Positions 26,311 to 37,430 of a DNA stretch of 64,000 nucleotides are shown here, piece after piece. A program made the position numbers and the translations under genes. The number at the start of each line of letters is the position of its first letter. The stretch's first letter is position 1. The DNA is from Accumulibacter sp036625275 (lineage in GTDB: Bacteria > Pseudomonadota > Gammaproteobacteria > Burkholderiales > Rhodocyclaceae). Under the pieces are notes generated by a model. The model saw only the letters and a program-made list of their open reading frames with translations, made no database searches and was not told where the DNA came from. Where the stretch lies: the NCBI RefSeq assembly GCF_036625275.1, contig NZ_JAZKUD010000002.1:1-64000 (forward strand), written 5' to 3'.

Positions 26311-27612
26311 ATGGAAGCCAGACCCGGCAGAAAGCCCTTCCGGATATTGTCGCTCGACGGGGGGGGTACCTTTGCATTGATCCAGGCGAAGGTGCTTGAT
26401 GATCTCTTTCCCGGCGAAAATGGACATCAGGTCCTCAGCCACTTTGACCTGGTGTCGGCCTGCTCGGGTGGGGCAATCGTCGCTGCGGCATTGATCGAGG
26501 GCTATTCGCCCCGCGAAATCTTTGACCTGTTCGACAACCCGGTCAACCGCCACGCACTTTTTGGGCGCCTGCCCTGGTACCGGAGTATTTTGCAATTATT
26601 GACTGGCGCTTTCTCACCATCGAACCCGGTTGGCCAGCGTTTTTCGACTGATGGCAAACTTCAGTTCCTGCATCGCATACTACCCAGGATGGGCACCCGA
26701 TCGCTGCAGAACCTGCACGGAATTCTCAACGACAGCCTTGCTCTGCTGCAGGCACAGCGAGGTGAGGGGCGCAGACCGATGTCCTTTCTTTTCGTTACCT
26801 ACGACTTCGACCGCGATCGGGCCCGCATGATGCGCAGCAACGTTGCCAGCCCGGCAGCCAGTTTCCCGCACCGGCAGCAGCGCGCGACGCTGGCGGAAGC
26901 AGCACATGCGTCCAGTACGGCACCCATCAACTGGTTCGACAAGCCGGCGGAATTCGACGGTTGCCGTTTCTGGGACGGCGCCATGACCGGCTACAACAAT
27001 CCGGTACTGGCAGGCGTCGTCGAAGCCATCGCCCTGGGCGTTCCGCGTCGCAACATCGGCGTGTTGTCGCTGGGCACCAGCACGGTCTTTCTGCCCGAAT
27101 GCGGAACCAATGGAATCCCGGATACCTTGTGCCGACCGCGCGCCAGAACCGGCTTCCTCCCGGAACTCGTCAAGGTGGGCAAGACCATCATCGCCGATCC
27201 TCCGGACGCCCATACCTTCATTGCCCACCTCATGCTCGGCGGTGGCCTGCCGCATGACGTGTCCAGTTGTCCTTACACCGAAACGGCGATTGTGCGCATG
27301 AATCCGGTGATTCAGCCGGTGGTCGCGCGCGCGACGGGGCAGTGGAGTGCTCCGGCCGGCTGGAGCGTAGAGGAGTTCCGCCGTATCGCCGAGATGGATA
27401 TCTCGGCGAGCGCGCAAGACGACGTGGATCTCATCAAGCGGCTATGCGACGGCTGGTTGCTGGATGCCTGGCACAATCAGCCTGTACGGGGTTGCGGTAT
27501 CTGGACGTCGCCTGCCGCGCAGGCGACGTTGGCGAACACGGATCAGTTGTGCGAAATTGGCCATCGCTGGTATAGCGATGCCAGGGCCGCCTGGATCGCG
27601 CTGTCAGCCTGA
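26311..27612 (+). CDS. Patatin-like phospholipase
   Basis: The 433-residue product is started at ATG 26311, with GGAG about 10 bases upstream. It has the patatin oxyanion motif DGGGT at residues 16-20, the nucleophile Ser52 in ACSGGA, and the catalytic Asp222 in WDGAMTGYNNP. The family hydrolyses acyl ester bonds of phospholipids. No signal peptide is visible. Patatin proteins can be defence effectors (CapV in CBASS), but no nucleotide cyclase of that type is adjacent, so a housekeeping or toxin role is equally possible. The radical SAM gene follows 21 bases later. Confidence 0.85.
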   Translation: MEARPGRKPFRILSLDGGGTFALIQAKVLDDLFPGENGHQVLSHFDLVSACSGGAIVAAALIEGYSPREIFDLFDNPVNRHALFGRLPWYRSILQLLTGAFSPSNPVGQRFSTDGKLQFLHRILPRMGTRSLQNLHGILNDSLALLQAQRGEGRRPMSFLFVTYDFDRDRARMMRSNVASPAASFPHRQQRATLAEAAHASSTAPINWFDKPAEFDGCRFWDGAMTGYNNPVLAGVVEAIALGVPRRNIGVLSLGTSTVFLPECGTNGIPDTLCRPRARTGFLPELVKVGKTIIADPPDAHTFIAHLMLGGGLPHDVSSCPYTETAIVRMNPVIQPVVARATGQWSAPAGWSVEEFRRIAEMDISASAQDDVDLIKRLCDGWLLDAWHNQPVRGCGIWTSPAAQATLANTDQLCEIGHRWYSDARAAWIALSA

Positions 27613-27633
27613 TGTCAGCGCACTGAGTCCGGC

Positions 27634-29196
27634 ATGGCCAAACCGCGAATCCTGATTCTCAACTGCTACTCCGACAATCACCGCCGAGCGCGCGGCAACC
27701 CCTGGATCGTCCCGCAGTCGATTGCGCCGGCGGTACTGGCGGGAATGCTGGATCGCGAGCGCGTCGATATCCGGCTCGCCTGTGAGTTCCGCAACGGCCC
27801 TTTCGAGGATCTGCGCGCGTTGCAATGGGCAGACCTGCTGGTGCTTACCGGCCTGAACCCGGCGTTCGACCGCATGAAGCAGGTCACAGGACATGCCAGA
27901 ACGGTCAATCCGGGCATCGTCGTGGCCATGGGTGGTCCGTTGGCGCGCATGCTACCGAATCTCAGCCGCCGTTACTTCGATTACGTCTGTCATGACGATG
28001 CCGAGCAGATGGTATCGCTGGTCGATGCCGTCTTCGGCCCGGGGTACGCCGCCGACGTGCCCATGCCACGCCATGACCTGTTGCCGGGGCACCGCATCAT
28101 CGGCTACGTGGAGTCCTCCCGGAACTGCAATTTCCGCTGCAACTTCTGCGCCATGACGGCCGAAGACCGCCCTTTCATGGCCTACGACCTGGACGATGTC
28201 CGCCAGCAGATCGACGCCCTTGGCTACCGGCAATGTGTCATGTTCCTCGACCAAAACTTCTTTGGTGGGCCGCGCTCCTATTTCGTGGCGCGCATGGCGC
28301 TGCTCAAGGAGTTGTTCGAGCAAGGGAAATTCGGCGGCTGGGCGGCGCTGGTCACTGCCGACTTCTTCGCCAACGCCGACTACCTCGCGCGAGCACGCGA
28401 GTCAGGCTGCATCGGCATTTTCAGTGGTGTCGAATCGTTCAACCGCGTGCAGCTCACCGCTTTCAACAAGAAACAGAATCTGTTGCAACCGCAGGAGGAA
28501 ATCATCCGGTCGTGTCTCGAGGCCGGTCTGGTCTTCCACTACGGCCTGATTTTCGACCTGGTCGAACAAAGGATCGACGAATTGTTGGCGGAAACCGACT
28601 TCATCGTCGCCAATCCGTACATCACCCTGCCAAGCTTCCTCGGTTTTGCCATTCCGCTGCTGGGGACACCGCTGTTCCGCACGCGGCTGCATGACGGTCT
28701 GTTGTTGCCAAATCTCAGGCTGCGCGACATGGATGGGCGATCGCTCGTCTGTCACCCCGTCGACCCCATCGACCAGGCCGTGGCCTTTGCTGCCCGCATG
28801 GATCAGGGGCTGATGGCGAAACGCCAGTTGGCGATGCATGCCTGGCGTTTTTTCTGCCGTTACCGGACGACACTATCCCGCTGGGGGCTACTGAGCGGCC
28901 TGGCCAACACCTGGGCGATGAGCTACCCGCGTTTGGGCAGCAATGGTCGCGACGGCATTCGGCCCGGTCGGCCCGGCTGCCGTAGCTACCTCGGTGGTTC
29001 CGAACCGTTGGGGTCGCTGTACCATCCGCGGATCAGGATTCCCGAACGCTATCGCGGGCATTTCGAGCCGCTGTGCGTCACCGGTCCCGACGGTGGACTG
29101 CACGACGACCTGCTCGACGACGCCGCCGGCCTGCTCCATCCGAGCGGGGACCGGGCAACGACGATTCGCACTTATAATGGGCTCGCGGTGCCCTGA
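27634..29196 (+). CDS. B12-binding-domain radical SAM protein
   Basis: The 520-residue protein has a cobalamin-binding-like N-terminal domain (ILILNCYSDNHRRA, then AMGGPLARML and a VCHDDAEQM segment) and a radical SAM domain with CxxxCxxC at Cys165, Cys169 and Cys172 (NCNFRCNFC). The family uses S-adenosylmethionine to make a radical, and often methylates or rearranges an unreactive carbon. The substrate is not evident. It sits between the patatin and GGDEF/EAL genes with short gaps (21 and 41 bases), so co-transcription is likely. Confidence 0.85.
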   Translation: MAKPRILILNCYSDNHRRARGNPWIVPQSIAPAVLAGMLDRERVDIRLACEFRNGPFEDLRALQWADLLVLTGLNPAFDRMKQVTGHARTVNPGIVVAMGGPLARMLPNLSRRYFDYVCHDDAEQMVSLVDAVFGPGYAADVPMPRHDLLPGHRIIGYVESSRNCNFRCNFCAMTAEDRPFMAYDLDDVRQQIDALGYRQCVMFLDQNFFGGPRSYFVARMALLKELFEQGKFGGWAALVTADFFANADYLARARESGCIGIFSGVESFNRVQLTAFNKKQNLLQPQEEIIRSCLEAGLVFHYGLIFDLVEQRIDELLAETDFIVANPYITLPSFLGFAIPLLGTPLFRTRLHDGLLLPNLRLRDMDGRSLVCHPVDPIDQAVAFAARMDQGLMAKRQLAMHAWRFFCRYRTTLSRWGLLSGLANTWAMSYPRLGSNGRDGIRPGRPGCRSYLGGSEPLGSLYHPRIRIPERYRGHFEPLCVTGPDGGLHDDLLDDAAGLLHPSGDRATTIRTYNGLAVP

Positions 29197-29237
29197 CAAG
29201 CGCCGCTTCGTGGCGTCTCGGGAAAAAGAACACGGGG

Positions 29238-32165
29238 ATGGAAAAGAACCATGGGATGGCTCGCTTGACCAGCAAATGGCTCGTTAAATGCCTGATACTC
29301 CTGGCAGTGACGGTGCTTGCGCTTTCCTGTGCCTGGCCGGAGACACACATCTTTTCGGCAGAGCTGAAGCCTTTGTGGGATGCCCCGCAAGGTCCCGGTC
29401 ACTCGGAGGATGCCAGTCGCTGGCTGACCCGGCTCCGCGATACGGTCTCAGAACCGCGCGCCGGGTGTCAGAACGTCTCGCTGCCCGACCTGTCATTGAC
29501 CAAGCCAGCCCGCGCCTTCCAGATCAGAATCCAGCGCGAGCAATTCCCAGCGGGATCGCCGATCGTCTACCTGCAGGAGCCGATCGCCCAGTTCTTCATT
29601 GTTTTCGCCACCGACGTCAATGGTTGTCCCTGGTTTTCCATTTCCGGTCGCGGCTTGCCCTTTGCCAAACGTGACATCGTCAGCCCGTTCCCCTATGCCC
29701 GGCTGCCGGCGTTGGCCAGTGATGCGACGATCACGGCGATCGTGCAGGATTACAAGGCCATTCGTCCGTGGATCATGCTCGCCGACGAGACCAGCTTCGT
29801 GCGCGACAATGCCGTGTTGTGGGTAACCCTGGGGGTCGCCAGCGGCATTCTGTTGATGATGATCGTCGTCGCCCTCGGTTTCGATGCCTATGCCGGCAGC
29901 CGCGTTGCCCTGGCCTACGCCTTCTACTGCGTCGCGCTGCAGGTCTGGCTGGTGCAGAATTTCGGCATCGGCTCAGCGTTTGTGTCGTTCTGGCCAGGCC
30001 CCGAATACTTTCCGATCCTGCAGGCGGTCTCGGTAGCCGGCGTGGTGCTCGGGATCGGCTGCGCGGTGCTCGAGTTCCTGAAGCTGCGCGGCCGGGTGCG
30101 CGCGGCAATCGGCGGCTTCGTCGTGCTCAGCGCGCTCTGCTTCCTCGGTTCGGCATGGCATGCCGCCGGCTACCGTGCCGGGGGAGCCGTTCTCTCCGTC
30201 CTCGCCGTGGCCACCATGGTGCTGCTCGTCAGGGGCGTGGTCGGCGGTGATGCGTCGCTTCGGCTGTTCACGCTTGGGCTCGGCGCGACCATGGTCGGCG
30301 GGGGAGTGCAGGCCTTTTCAGTGGTCGGTAGCGGTCTTGAGGTCGGCCGGCTCGCTGCTTTTGCCTTTCCGCTCGGCAGCCTCTGCCAGGCAGCCTTCTG
30401 GCTCGCGGCGCTGATCATCCGGCTGCGCGGTGAGCACCAGGAACTGCACGAACTCGAAGGAAAACAGGCCGCGATCATGTGGGCGATGCCGGACCTGATC
30501 CTGGTCATCGATCGGCAAGGGATCTGCCTCGACTATAAACAGCCCCACGCCACGCGCTTCTTCGTCACTGGCGAAGAACTGCTCGGCAAGGACGTCTCGG
30601 CGGTTCTGCCGAACGAGACGGCGAGCGTTATCCGGCAGGGTATCGAGCAGGCGCTGCAACAGGGCGATCTGCAATCGGTGTTTGTGGACCTGCCGGTGGC
30701 GGGCAGCCTGCATCACTACGAGGCGCGTATCGCGCCACACGGACCCGACAAGGTGGTGGTCGTGGTACGCGACATCACGCTCCAGAAGCACAGCGAGGAA
30801 AAGATCCGTCGTCTGGCCTACTTCGACACGCTGACCGGCTTGCCAAACCGCCAGAGCTTTCTCGAACGCCTCGACCGCGAATTGCTGCGGGCGCGCCGGA
30901 CGAACCACCGGCTGGCCTTGCTGTTTCTCGATCTCGACGGCTTCAAGCGCATCAACGATACGCTTGGCCACAGCGCCGGCGATTGCCTGCTGCAGACCAT
31001 CGCCGACCGTCTGCAGGAAAAACTGCGCGCCGGCGCCTTCATTGCCAGGCCGGCACTGGACGAATCGAGCCTGCACTTCGCGCGCCTCGGCGGCGACGAG
31101 TTTACCGTCGTTCTGCCCGACGTCGACACCGTCGAGACGGTCTGCCTGATCGCGCGGCGCATACAGGAACTGCTCGGACGGCCCACCCTGATCGGCGAGC
31201 AGGAGATCGCGGTCACCTCGAGTATCGGCATCGCACTCTTCCCCGACGACGGCACGGATGCCGCCACGCTGCTCAAGCACGCGGACACGGCGATGTATTA
31301 CGCGAAGGAGCAGGGGCGAGACAACTGGCAGTTATACGACCGAACGCTGACCACCCGGACGACGGCACGCCTGACTCTGGAGGGCGATATCCGCAAGGGC
31401 CTTGAACGTGGCGAGTTTCGCCTGTTCTACCAGCCGCAGGTTTGCGCCAGCGATGGTACGATCCTCGGTGTCGAGGCGTTGATCCGCTGGCAGCACCCGC
31501 AGCGCGGGTTGGTCTCGCCGGCGCGGTTCATCCCGGTTGCCGAGGAAAGTGGCTTGATCGTCCCGGTCGGCGAGTGGGTGCTCACTGCCGCATGCCGCCA
31601 GGTACAGCAGTGGCAGCAAAGTGGCGTCCCGGTACCGCGGGTGGCGGTCAACGTCTCGGCGCGCCAGCTTGGCGCAGCGGGTTTCCTCGACACCGTTGCA
31701 GCGATCATCGTCGCCACCGGCATCGCCGCCGACCGGATCGAACTCGAGTTGACCGAGAGCATCCTGATGGATCCGGAGGCCAAGCGAATCAAGGGACTGT
31801 CGCGTTTGCGCGCGATGGGGGTGCACTTCTCGATCGACGATTTCGGCACCGGCTACTCGTCTCTGTCCTACATCAAGCGCTTCCCGATCGGCACGCTGAA
31901 GATCGACCAGAGTTTTGTCCACGGTTTGCCGCAGGACGCCGACGATGCCGGCATCACCACCGCGATCATCTCCATGGCGCGCAGCCTCAATCTGGAAGTC
32001 ATCGCAGAAGGTGTCGAAACCACAGACCAGCTCGCCTTTCTGCAGCGTGCACAATGCCCAAAGCTGCAAGGCTATCTGTTCAGCTACCCGCTGCCGCCGG
32101 ATGAGGCGGAAACCATCCTGCGGCGCGGCTGCATCGCCCTGCCGGCCACGGGCGCCGGGGAGTGA
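29238..32165 (+). CDS. Membrane GGDEF/EAL protein with PAS domain
   Basis: The 975-residue protein has an N-terminal membrane segment (residues ~16-33), a periplasmic stretch to ~190, a block of about six or seven membrane segments at ~190-400, a PAS-like region to ~515, then GGDEF with GGDEF at 618-622 and EAL with EAL at 746-748. The EAL domain retains DDFGTGYSSLSYIK and IDQSFV, so phosphodiesterase activity is plausible; GGDEF is intact too. No clear RxxD inhibitory site precedes GGDEF. It likely turns over cyclic di-GMP in response to a membrane or periplasmic signal. Confidence 0.9.
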   Translation: MEKNHGMARLTSKWLVKCLILLAVTVLALSCAWPETHIFSAELKPLWDAPQGPGHSEDASRWLTRLRDTVSEPRAGCQNVSLPDLSLTKPARAFQIRIQREQFPAGSPIVYLQEPIAQFFIVFATDVNGCPWFSISGRGLPFAKRDIVSPFPYARLPALASDATITAIVQDYKAIRPWIMLADETSFVRDNAVLWVTLGVASGILLMMIVVALGFDAYAGSRVALAYAFYCVALQVWLVQNFGIGSAFVSFWPGPEYFPILQAVSVAGVVLGIGCAVLEFLKLRGRVRAAIGGFVVLSALCFLGSAWHAAGYRAGGAVLSVLAVATMVLLVRGVVGGDASLRLFTLGLGATMVGGGVQAFSVVGSGLEVGRLAAFAFPLGSLCQAAFWLAALIIRLRGEHQELHELEGKQAAIMWAMPDLILVIDRQGICLDYKQPHATRFFVTGEELLGKDVSAVLPNETASVIRQGIEQALQQGDLQSVFVDLPVAGSLHHYEARIAPHGPDKVVVVVRDITLQKHSEEKIRRLAYFDTLTGLPNRQSFLERLDRELLRARRTNHRLALLFLDLDGFKRINDTLGHSAGDCLLQTIADRLQEKLRAGAFIARPALDESSLHFARLGGDEFTVVLPDVDTVETVCLIARRIQELLGRPTLIGEQEIAVTSSIGIALFPDDGTDAATLLKHADTAMYYAKEQGRDNWQLYDRTLTTRTTARLTLEGDIRKGLERGEFRLFYQPQVCASDGTILGVEALIRWQHPQRGLVSPARFIPVAEESGLIVPVGEWVLTAACRQVQQWQQSGVPVPRVAVNVSARQLGAAGFLDTVAAIIVATGIAADRIELELTESILMDPEAKRIKGLSRLRAMGVHFSIDDFGTGYSSLSYIKRFPIGTLKIDQSFVHGLPQDADDAGITTAIISMARSLNLEVIAEGVETTDQLAFLQRAQCPKLQGYLFSYPLPPDEAETILRRGCIALPATGAGE

Positions 32166-32261
32166 GCCGGACCACCCACCACATCAGTGCCGAGGGAACG
32201 TGGCAATCCGGGAGCGTCCCGCGAACGTTCGGAAGCCCGCAGGGTTGATCATTCACACCCT

Positions 32262-33338
32262 TTACACCTGCAATCTGCCGGCATAGCCGGTCATTTCAAG
32301 ATAGCCGCGACCGCTGAGGCTGCCTTCGACCTTGACCAGGCCCTCCCAATACACTACCGGCGCCGGCCGGCTGGTGGACAGTTCCTGATCGTCGAGCACC
32401 GGCAGCGTCCGCAGCGTGTGTTCGCCGCAGCGGATTTCCAGTTGCACCGGATAACTGGCGCCGCTACGCGGCGACGACCAGCGGCGTAGCGGCGTGAAGC
32501 GGACGGCGTCCGACCCGAACTGGCGCAGGTGGCCGGCGGCGTCGCGCCAGGTGGCCTGCGCGAAGCGCGTTTGTCCCTGGGCATCGCGCATGCGGAAGGC
32601 CATCAGCGCGCCCCCGTCGGCAAGGTTGATTCCCAGCCAGTCCCAGCCGACGGCACCATCACCGAGATAGGCGGTCGACCATTCGTGATCAAACCACGCG
32701 CGCCCGCTGACTTCCTGCCGCTGACCGTCCTGCACCAGTTCCCCGGCGACCTGCAACTGTGGCCAGCTCACGTAGTAGCTTGCCGACTCCGGCCCGTGGC
32801 CCTTGCGTGAATAACCGTTCTCGCCCTGCAGCAGCAGCGGCTGCGACGGCGTGAGGATCAGGTCGTACGAGAACTGCGGGCTCTGCATCTGCAGCCGGAG
32901 CACTTCTCCCGCACTGCGCTGCTGCCGAAACATGCGCCAGGCGCCGATCGAGACATCGCAGTCAAGACTCGAAAAGCTGGCGCCGAGATTGGCACGCGCG
33001 GCGCGTTCGGCGTGCCACAGCCGCTCGCCGGGAACGGTCAGTGCGGCATGCGCGAAGAGAATCTGACGCGCGGCCAGCGGCGAGCGCAGTGTTTCGGCAC
33101 GGCCGGTTCGGCTGCGGAAGAAGGTGAGCTGAAAACCGGTGTCTGGCCTGGGCGAATCCAGCGCGCCGGTCACGTACCACCATTCGGTTCGGAAATCCGG
33201 ATGCGCGCCGTGGTCACGCGGAAATTCAAGCCGGCGTCCGGGCGTCACCGGCGGATAGGCGACCGGCGTTTCCATTGCCGCGGCGCGCGCCAGCAGCGGC
33301 AGCAGCAAGGGGGTGGCCAGAAAGTTGCGGCGACGCAT
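32262..33338 (-). CDS. AttH/CrtC-like lipocalin-type secreted protein
   Basis: The 358-residue protein starts with an Arg-rich signal region (MRRRNFLATPLLLPLLARAAA), Tat- or Sec-like. It has the AttH/carotenoid 1,2-hydratase-like motifs PDFRTEWWYVTG near residue 50, then FFRSRTG, FAHAAL, SWPQLQVAGEL and RAWFDHEWS with WDWLGINLADG. The fold is a pair of lipocalin-type barrels. Such proteins are commonly encoded with FtsX-type exporters, as here (permease stop lies 9 bases upstream of this start). The name AttH is by family; no carotenoid gene is nearby. Confidence 0.8.
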   Translation of the reverse strand: MRRRNFLATPLLLPLLARAAAMETPVAYPPVTPGRRLEFPRDHGAHPDFRTEWWYVTGALDSPRPDTGFQLTFFRSRTGRAETLRSPLAARQILFAHAALTVPGERLWHAERAARANLGASFSSLDCDVSIGAWRMFRQQRSAGEVLRLQMQSPQFSYDLILTPSQPLLLQGENGYSRKGHGPESASYYVSWPQLQVAGELVQDGQRQEVSGRAWFDHEWSTAYLGDGAVGWDWLGINLADGGALMAFRMRDAQGQTRFAQATWRDAAGHLRQFGSDAVRFTPLRRWSSPRSGASYPVQLEIRCGEHTLRTLPVLDDQELSTSRPAPVVYWEGLVKVEGSLSGRGYLEMTGYAGRLQV

Positions 33339-33347
33339 CGGCGGCGC

Positions 33348-35854
33348 TTACTGGGCGCTGGCCAGGACCTGCGCCACCGGCAGCCGCGTTGCCTGACGCG
33401 CGGCAGAGTGGCTGGCAAGCACGGCCGCCGCCAGCGTCGACCCGGCGCCGACCAGCAGGGCCGGCCAGGGAATGTGCAGCGACATCCGCCAGTAAAAGGC
33501 CTGCGGGTTGATGACCTGTGTCAGGATGGCTCCGATCGCGATGCCGCAGGCGAGTCCGATCACGAGACCGACGGCGGCGATCAGCGCGCCTTCGAGCATC
33601 ACCGCGCGGCTCAGCATGCGGCGGCTGAAACCGAGTGCGCCGAGCATGGCCAGTTCGCGGGCGCGCAAGCAGACACTGGCGGCGAGCGTCACCGCCAGCC
33701 CGAACAGCCCGATCAGCATCGCCGCGGCTTCGAGCGCATAGGTCACGGCAAAGCTCTTGTCGAAAATCGACAGGCTCAACCGGCGAATCTCGGCCGCGTC
33801 GGCCACTTCGAGTCCGTACTGGCCAGGATAGGGCGCGAGCCAGGCTGTGGCAGCGCTTTCCTGGCCGGGCCGCGGCCACAGCGCGAGGTCGGTGGGCTGG
33901 AAATCGCCACCGAGTCGCTGGTAATCGTCGCGGCTGATCGCAATCGCGCCGAACTGCCGGGAATAGTCGCGCCAGACGCCGCCGACGAAGACCTCGATGG
34001 TGCGTCCGAGCAGCGGCAGGCGCAAGGTCTGGCCGGGCGCGATACGGTAGATCTCGTGCAGCGCTTCGCTGATCCAGACCACGGCGATGTCGCCTGCCGG
34101 TGGTGCAAGCACCGGCCCGGTGAATGGCAGGCGCGCTTGCGGATGGCGGCGCTCGATCTCGCGCACCAGTAGCGCGACGTTCGGCCGTTGCGGGTCGATG
34201 GTCAGCGAGGCCTGCGCGCTCTGCTCGATACGGGCGAACGGCGCATCGGGCCGGATCAGCGCGGCGAGCAGATCCTGCGGCAAGGGCGTGGACTTGCTGC
34301 GCAGATACAGCGGGGCCGGCAAGACCTCGTCAAGCCAGCGGTCCACGGCGACGCGAAAGCTCGATACCATGATCACCATGCTGGCGGTCAGCGCGAAGCT
34401 GACGATCAGACCACTCGCCGCCACCTGCGCCATCAGCGGTGCCTGCGCGACATTCTGGATGGCGATCCGTTGCGGCGCCGGCAAACTGCGCCGGGCGAAT
34501 CCGCCAAACACGTTCTGCGTGAGCAGCGGCGCGCTGGCGATGCCGATCACCAGGACCAGGGAAATGGCCGTATAACCGGCGAGCGGCAGATCGAACAGCG
34601 GTGGCAACTGCGTCAGAGCGAGTGCGGCCAGCGCCAGCAATACCGGGAGCAGCCGCCTGACACGCTGCGCATCGTTGGTCGGCGAGCGTTGTGCGAAACC
34701 GATCTTCAGCGCCTGCGCCAGCGGCTGCACGCGGTTCAGGTGCGCCGGGTAGAGCGCGCCGGCCAGGCTGGCGGTGCAGCCGAGCGCCAGAAAGATCAAG
34801 GCGGGCAGCATGTGCGGAACGATCTGCGGCGCACTGCCTGCGAAATAACCGCCACCGAGGTCGCCACCGAGCAGTTGCGTGAAGGCCAGCGCGAGCGCGT
34901 AGCCGAGAGCCAGGCCGAGCAGCGAGCCCGGTACGCCGATCGCGAGCCCTTCGAGCAGGACCTGCAGCAGGCGCATGCGTGGAGAGAGACCGAGCACGCC
35001 GAGCAGTGCAAACTGTGTCGAACGCTGCGCGACCGCGGTCAATTGCGTCGCAAAGACCAGGAAGGCACCGGTCAGCAGGGCGACCAGTGCCAGCACGTTG
35101 AGGTTGACACGGTAAGCACGCGACAGGTTGGAGACGCGTGCGCTTTCGTCGTCGGGTGCGCGCAGCAGCAGGCCGGCCGGCAGCCGTTCCGCCAGCGCTG
35201 CCCGCCAGCTCGCTGGGTCGGTCGCGGGCGCGAGGCGCACGCGGCCCTCGCTGACGGCGTTTGCTGGTCCGAAGTGTTCCTGCACCCAGGCGATGTCGGC
35301 GACCAGCAGCAGGTCGTCGGGTCCAGTGCCCGGCAGGTCGCCGGCAATCGTGGTGGCCCAGTACTGATCACCGCGCCGCAGCGTCAGCGCCGCACCGGCC
35401 GGCAGCCCGAGCTGGCGGAGCAGCGCCGGTGACACATAGACGCCGCCGTCGAAGAGGTTGCCGGCGACGCGATCGCTCTGGCGTGGCAGCAGCTTTGGCA
35501 TCACCGCTGCGGCGCTGAACACGTCGAGGCCGATCAGCCGCACCGGCGTGCGCGCCGCTTCAATGCGCACGCGCGTTTCGATCACCGACGCGATGACCAG
35601 TACCGCCGGGTCGCCGGCGATGTCGTTGATGGTTTCCAGGGGAACGCTGCCGGCACTGTTGCGGGCAGCCAGCAGCGCATCCGGGTCGCCCTGCACGGTC
35701 TGCATGGCGCGTGCAAAATCGGCCAGCGCGGCGTCGTTGATCAGGTGGATCGCGTAGCCGAGCGCGACCCCGAGGGCGATCGCCAGCATCGACAACAGCG
35801 TCGCCGCGCGGCGTGTACGAAATTGCGCGCGGATCAGCCACCAGGCCAGAGTGG

Positions 35855-35858
<4 letters not shown>
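33348..35858 (-). CDS. FtsX-type ABC transporter permease, double-repeat
   Basis: The 836-residue protein starts at ATG 35858, which overlaps the stop of the ATPase gene (ATGA). It begins with an RAQFRTRRAATLLSMLAIALGVALGYAIH membrane entry segment, a large periplasmic domain to ~270, then three membrane segments; the pattern repeats in the second half (for example LMAQVAASGLIVSFALTASM, and a last cluster at ~700-830). This is the FtsX/MacB-type layout in tandem. It probably exports a lipid, lipoprotein or peptide, with the AttH-like protein downstream as periplasmic partner. Confidence 0.85.
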
Positions 35859-36517
<659 letters not shown>

Positions 36518-36557
36518 GTCCGTGCAAGCACGCGGCTATGATCTATCGTTCAAGCTC

Positions 36558-36592
36558 AGGGGCGCTGCGAGGCTTTATCGCGCAGCGCCCCT
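36558..36592 (-). terminator. Hairpin downstream of the GIY-YIG gene
   Basis: A strong inverted repeat AGGGGCGCTGCG ... CGCAGCGCCCCT with an 11-base loop lies between the GIY-YIG gene and the ABC ATPase gene. It has no T-run, so it is a possible terminator or other structure only. Confidence 0.4.
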
Positions 36593-36613
36593 TGCCGCAC
36601 AGTGTTAAATTTT

Positions 36614-37408
36614 TCACGCCCCACCGCGCATTTTTTGCTCGATAGAACGAAGAGTATTTTGAATCTCTCGCTCCCTTAGTTCGGGATCAATGTCTTGAAT
36701 GTATTCGATGGCCGAAAAGTCATCGCCGCGTTTTCTGTTCTGTGGCGGTTCGAGCGCTTCGATAAGCAATGCCTCGAGCGTCGCAACGAGAGCTGCAAGG
36801 GACGAATTGAAAGGGGTTTCGCGGAGATTTCCATCTTGCGTTACATCAAGAAGACCAAACCAAGAAAAACGGTTCCATCTGCTACCCAGCCGGTCAACGG
36901 TATGTTCGTACAGTCGCTTCCCCAGCGGGCGGTCAATTGTTCGCCCTACGTACACGACCGTGTGATGATCATAGAGAATGTAAATGCCCTTTTGCTTCCC
37001 GAAATCTACCGGCTTCGAGAGGGCCTGCTGTTTGCCAAAGATCTTCAGATCATTGCGCCAGACAACAAGATCGCGCTGCCAGTACATGCCAAAAGAGTGA
37101 ATGATTGAACCGGACGATTCCTCTTCAGATTCCGCAACGGGTTGTGCCTTTTGCTTACTGGTGACCGTTGTCTGGGCAGCCGAGCCACGAAGCGAAAATA
37201 TCCCCTTGCCAACGCGAATAAACGGCGATTTCTCGCCATCGTGCTTAACCGATGACGAAAGTTGGGCGTTCACTGTCGCTGCCGGCGTTGCTCCATCGGT
37301 CGAATAATAGCCACGCGCCAGAATTTGTTCGGAGATTTCGGTGTAGTGCAACGGAGCATCGGCTTCCTTCAGCACCCGCGTGATCGCTTCTTTCCAGGAT
37401 TTCTCCAC
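36614..37408 (-). CDS. HARE-HTH plus GIY-YIG nuclease
   Basis: The 264-residue protein starts at GTG 37408, chosen because GGAGG lies five bases upstream and the HARE domain begins immediately (SWKEAITRVLKEADAPLHYTEI). The HARE-HTH winged helix occupies residues ~1-75. A linker (~80-140) leads to the GIY-YIG domain: GIY at 141-143 and YVG at 153-155, then RLYEHT and a following helix with Glu residues. The layout is a DNA-binding domain joined to an endonuclease. HARE-HTH is often found in restriction and DNA-modification proteins. No methyltransferase is adjacent. Confidence 0.8.
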   Translation of the reverse strand: MEKSWKEAITRVLKEADAPLHYTEISEQILARGYYSTDGATPAATVNAQLSSSVKHDGEKSPFIRVGKGIFSLRGSAAQTTVTSKQKAQPVAESEEESSGSIIHSFGMYWQRDLVVWRNDLKIFGKQQALSKPVDFGKQKGIYILYDHHTVVYVGRTIDRPLGKRLYEHTVDRLGSRWNRFSWFGLLDVTQDGNLRETPFNSSLAALVATLEALLIEALEPPQNRKRGDDFSAIEYIQDIDPELREREIQNTLRSIEQKMRGGA

Positions 37409-37430
37409 AGTGGCCTCCAAAAATCTAACA

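Noticed and set aside
26051..26595. A minus-strand open frame from 26595 toward the transposase remnant
   Set aside because: It is antisense to the patatin gene, which has a full set of motifs, and shows no recognised fold except where it enters the transposase remnant.
26311..27612. Patatin gene as a CBASS defence system
   Set aside because: No CD-NTase, Cap2 or Cap3 gene is adjacent, so the phospholipase alone does not support CBASS.
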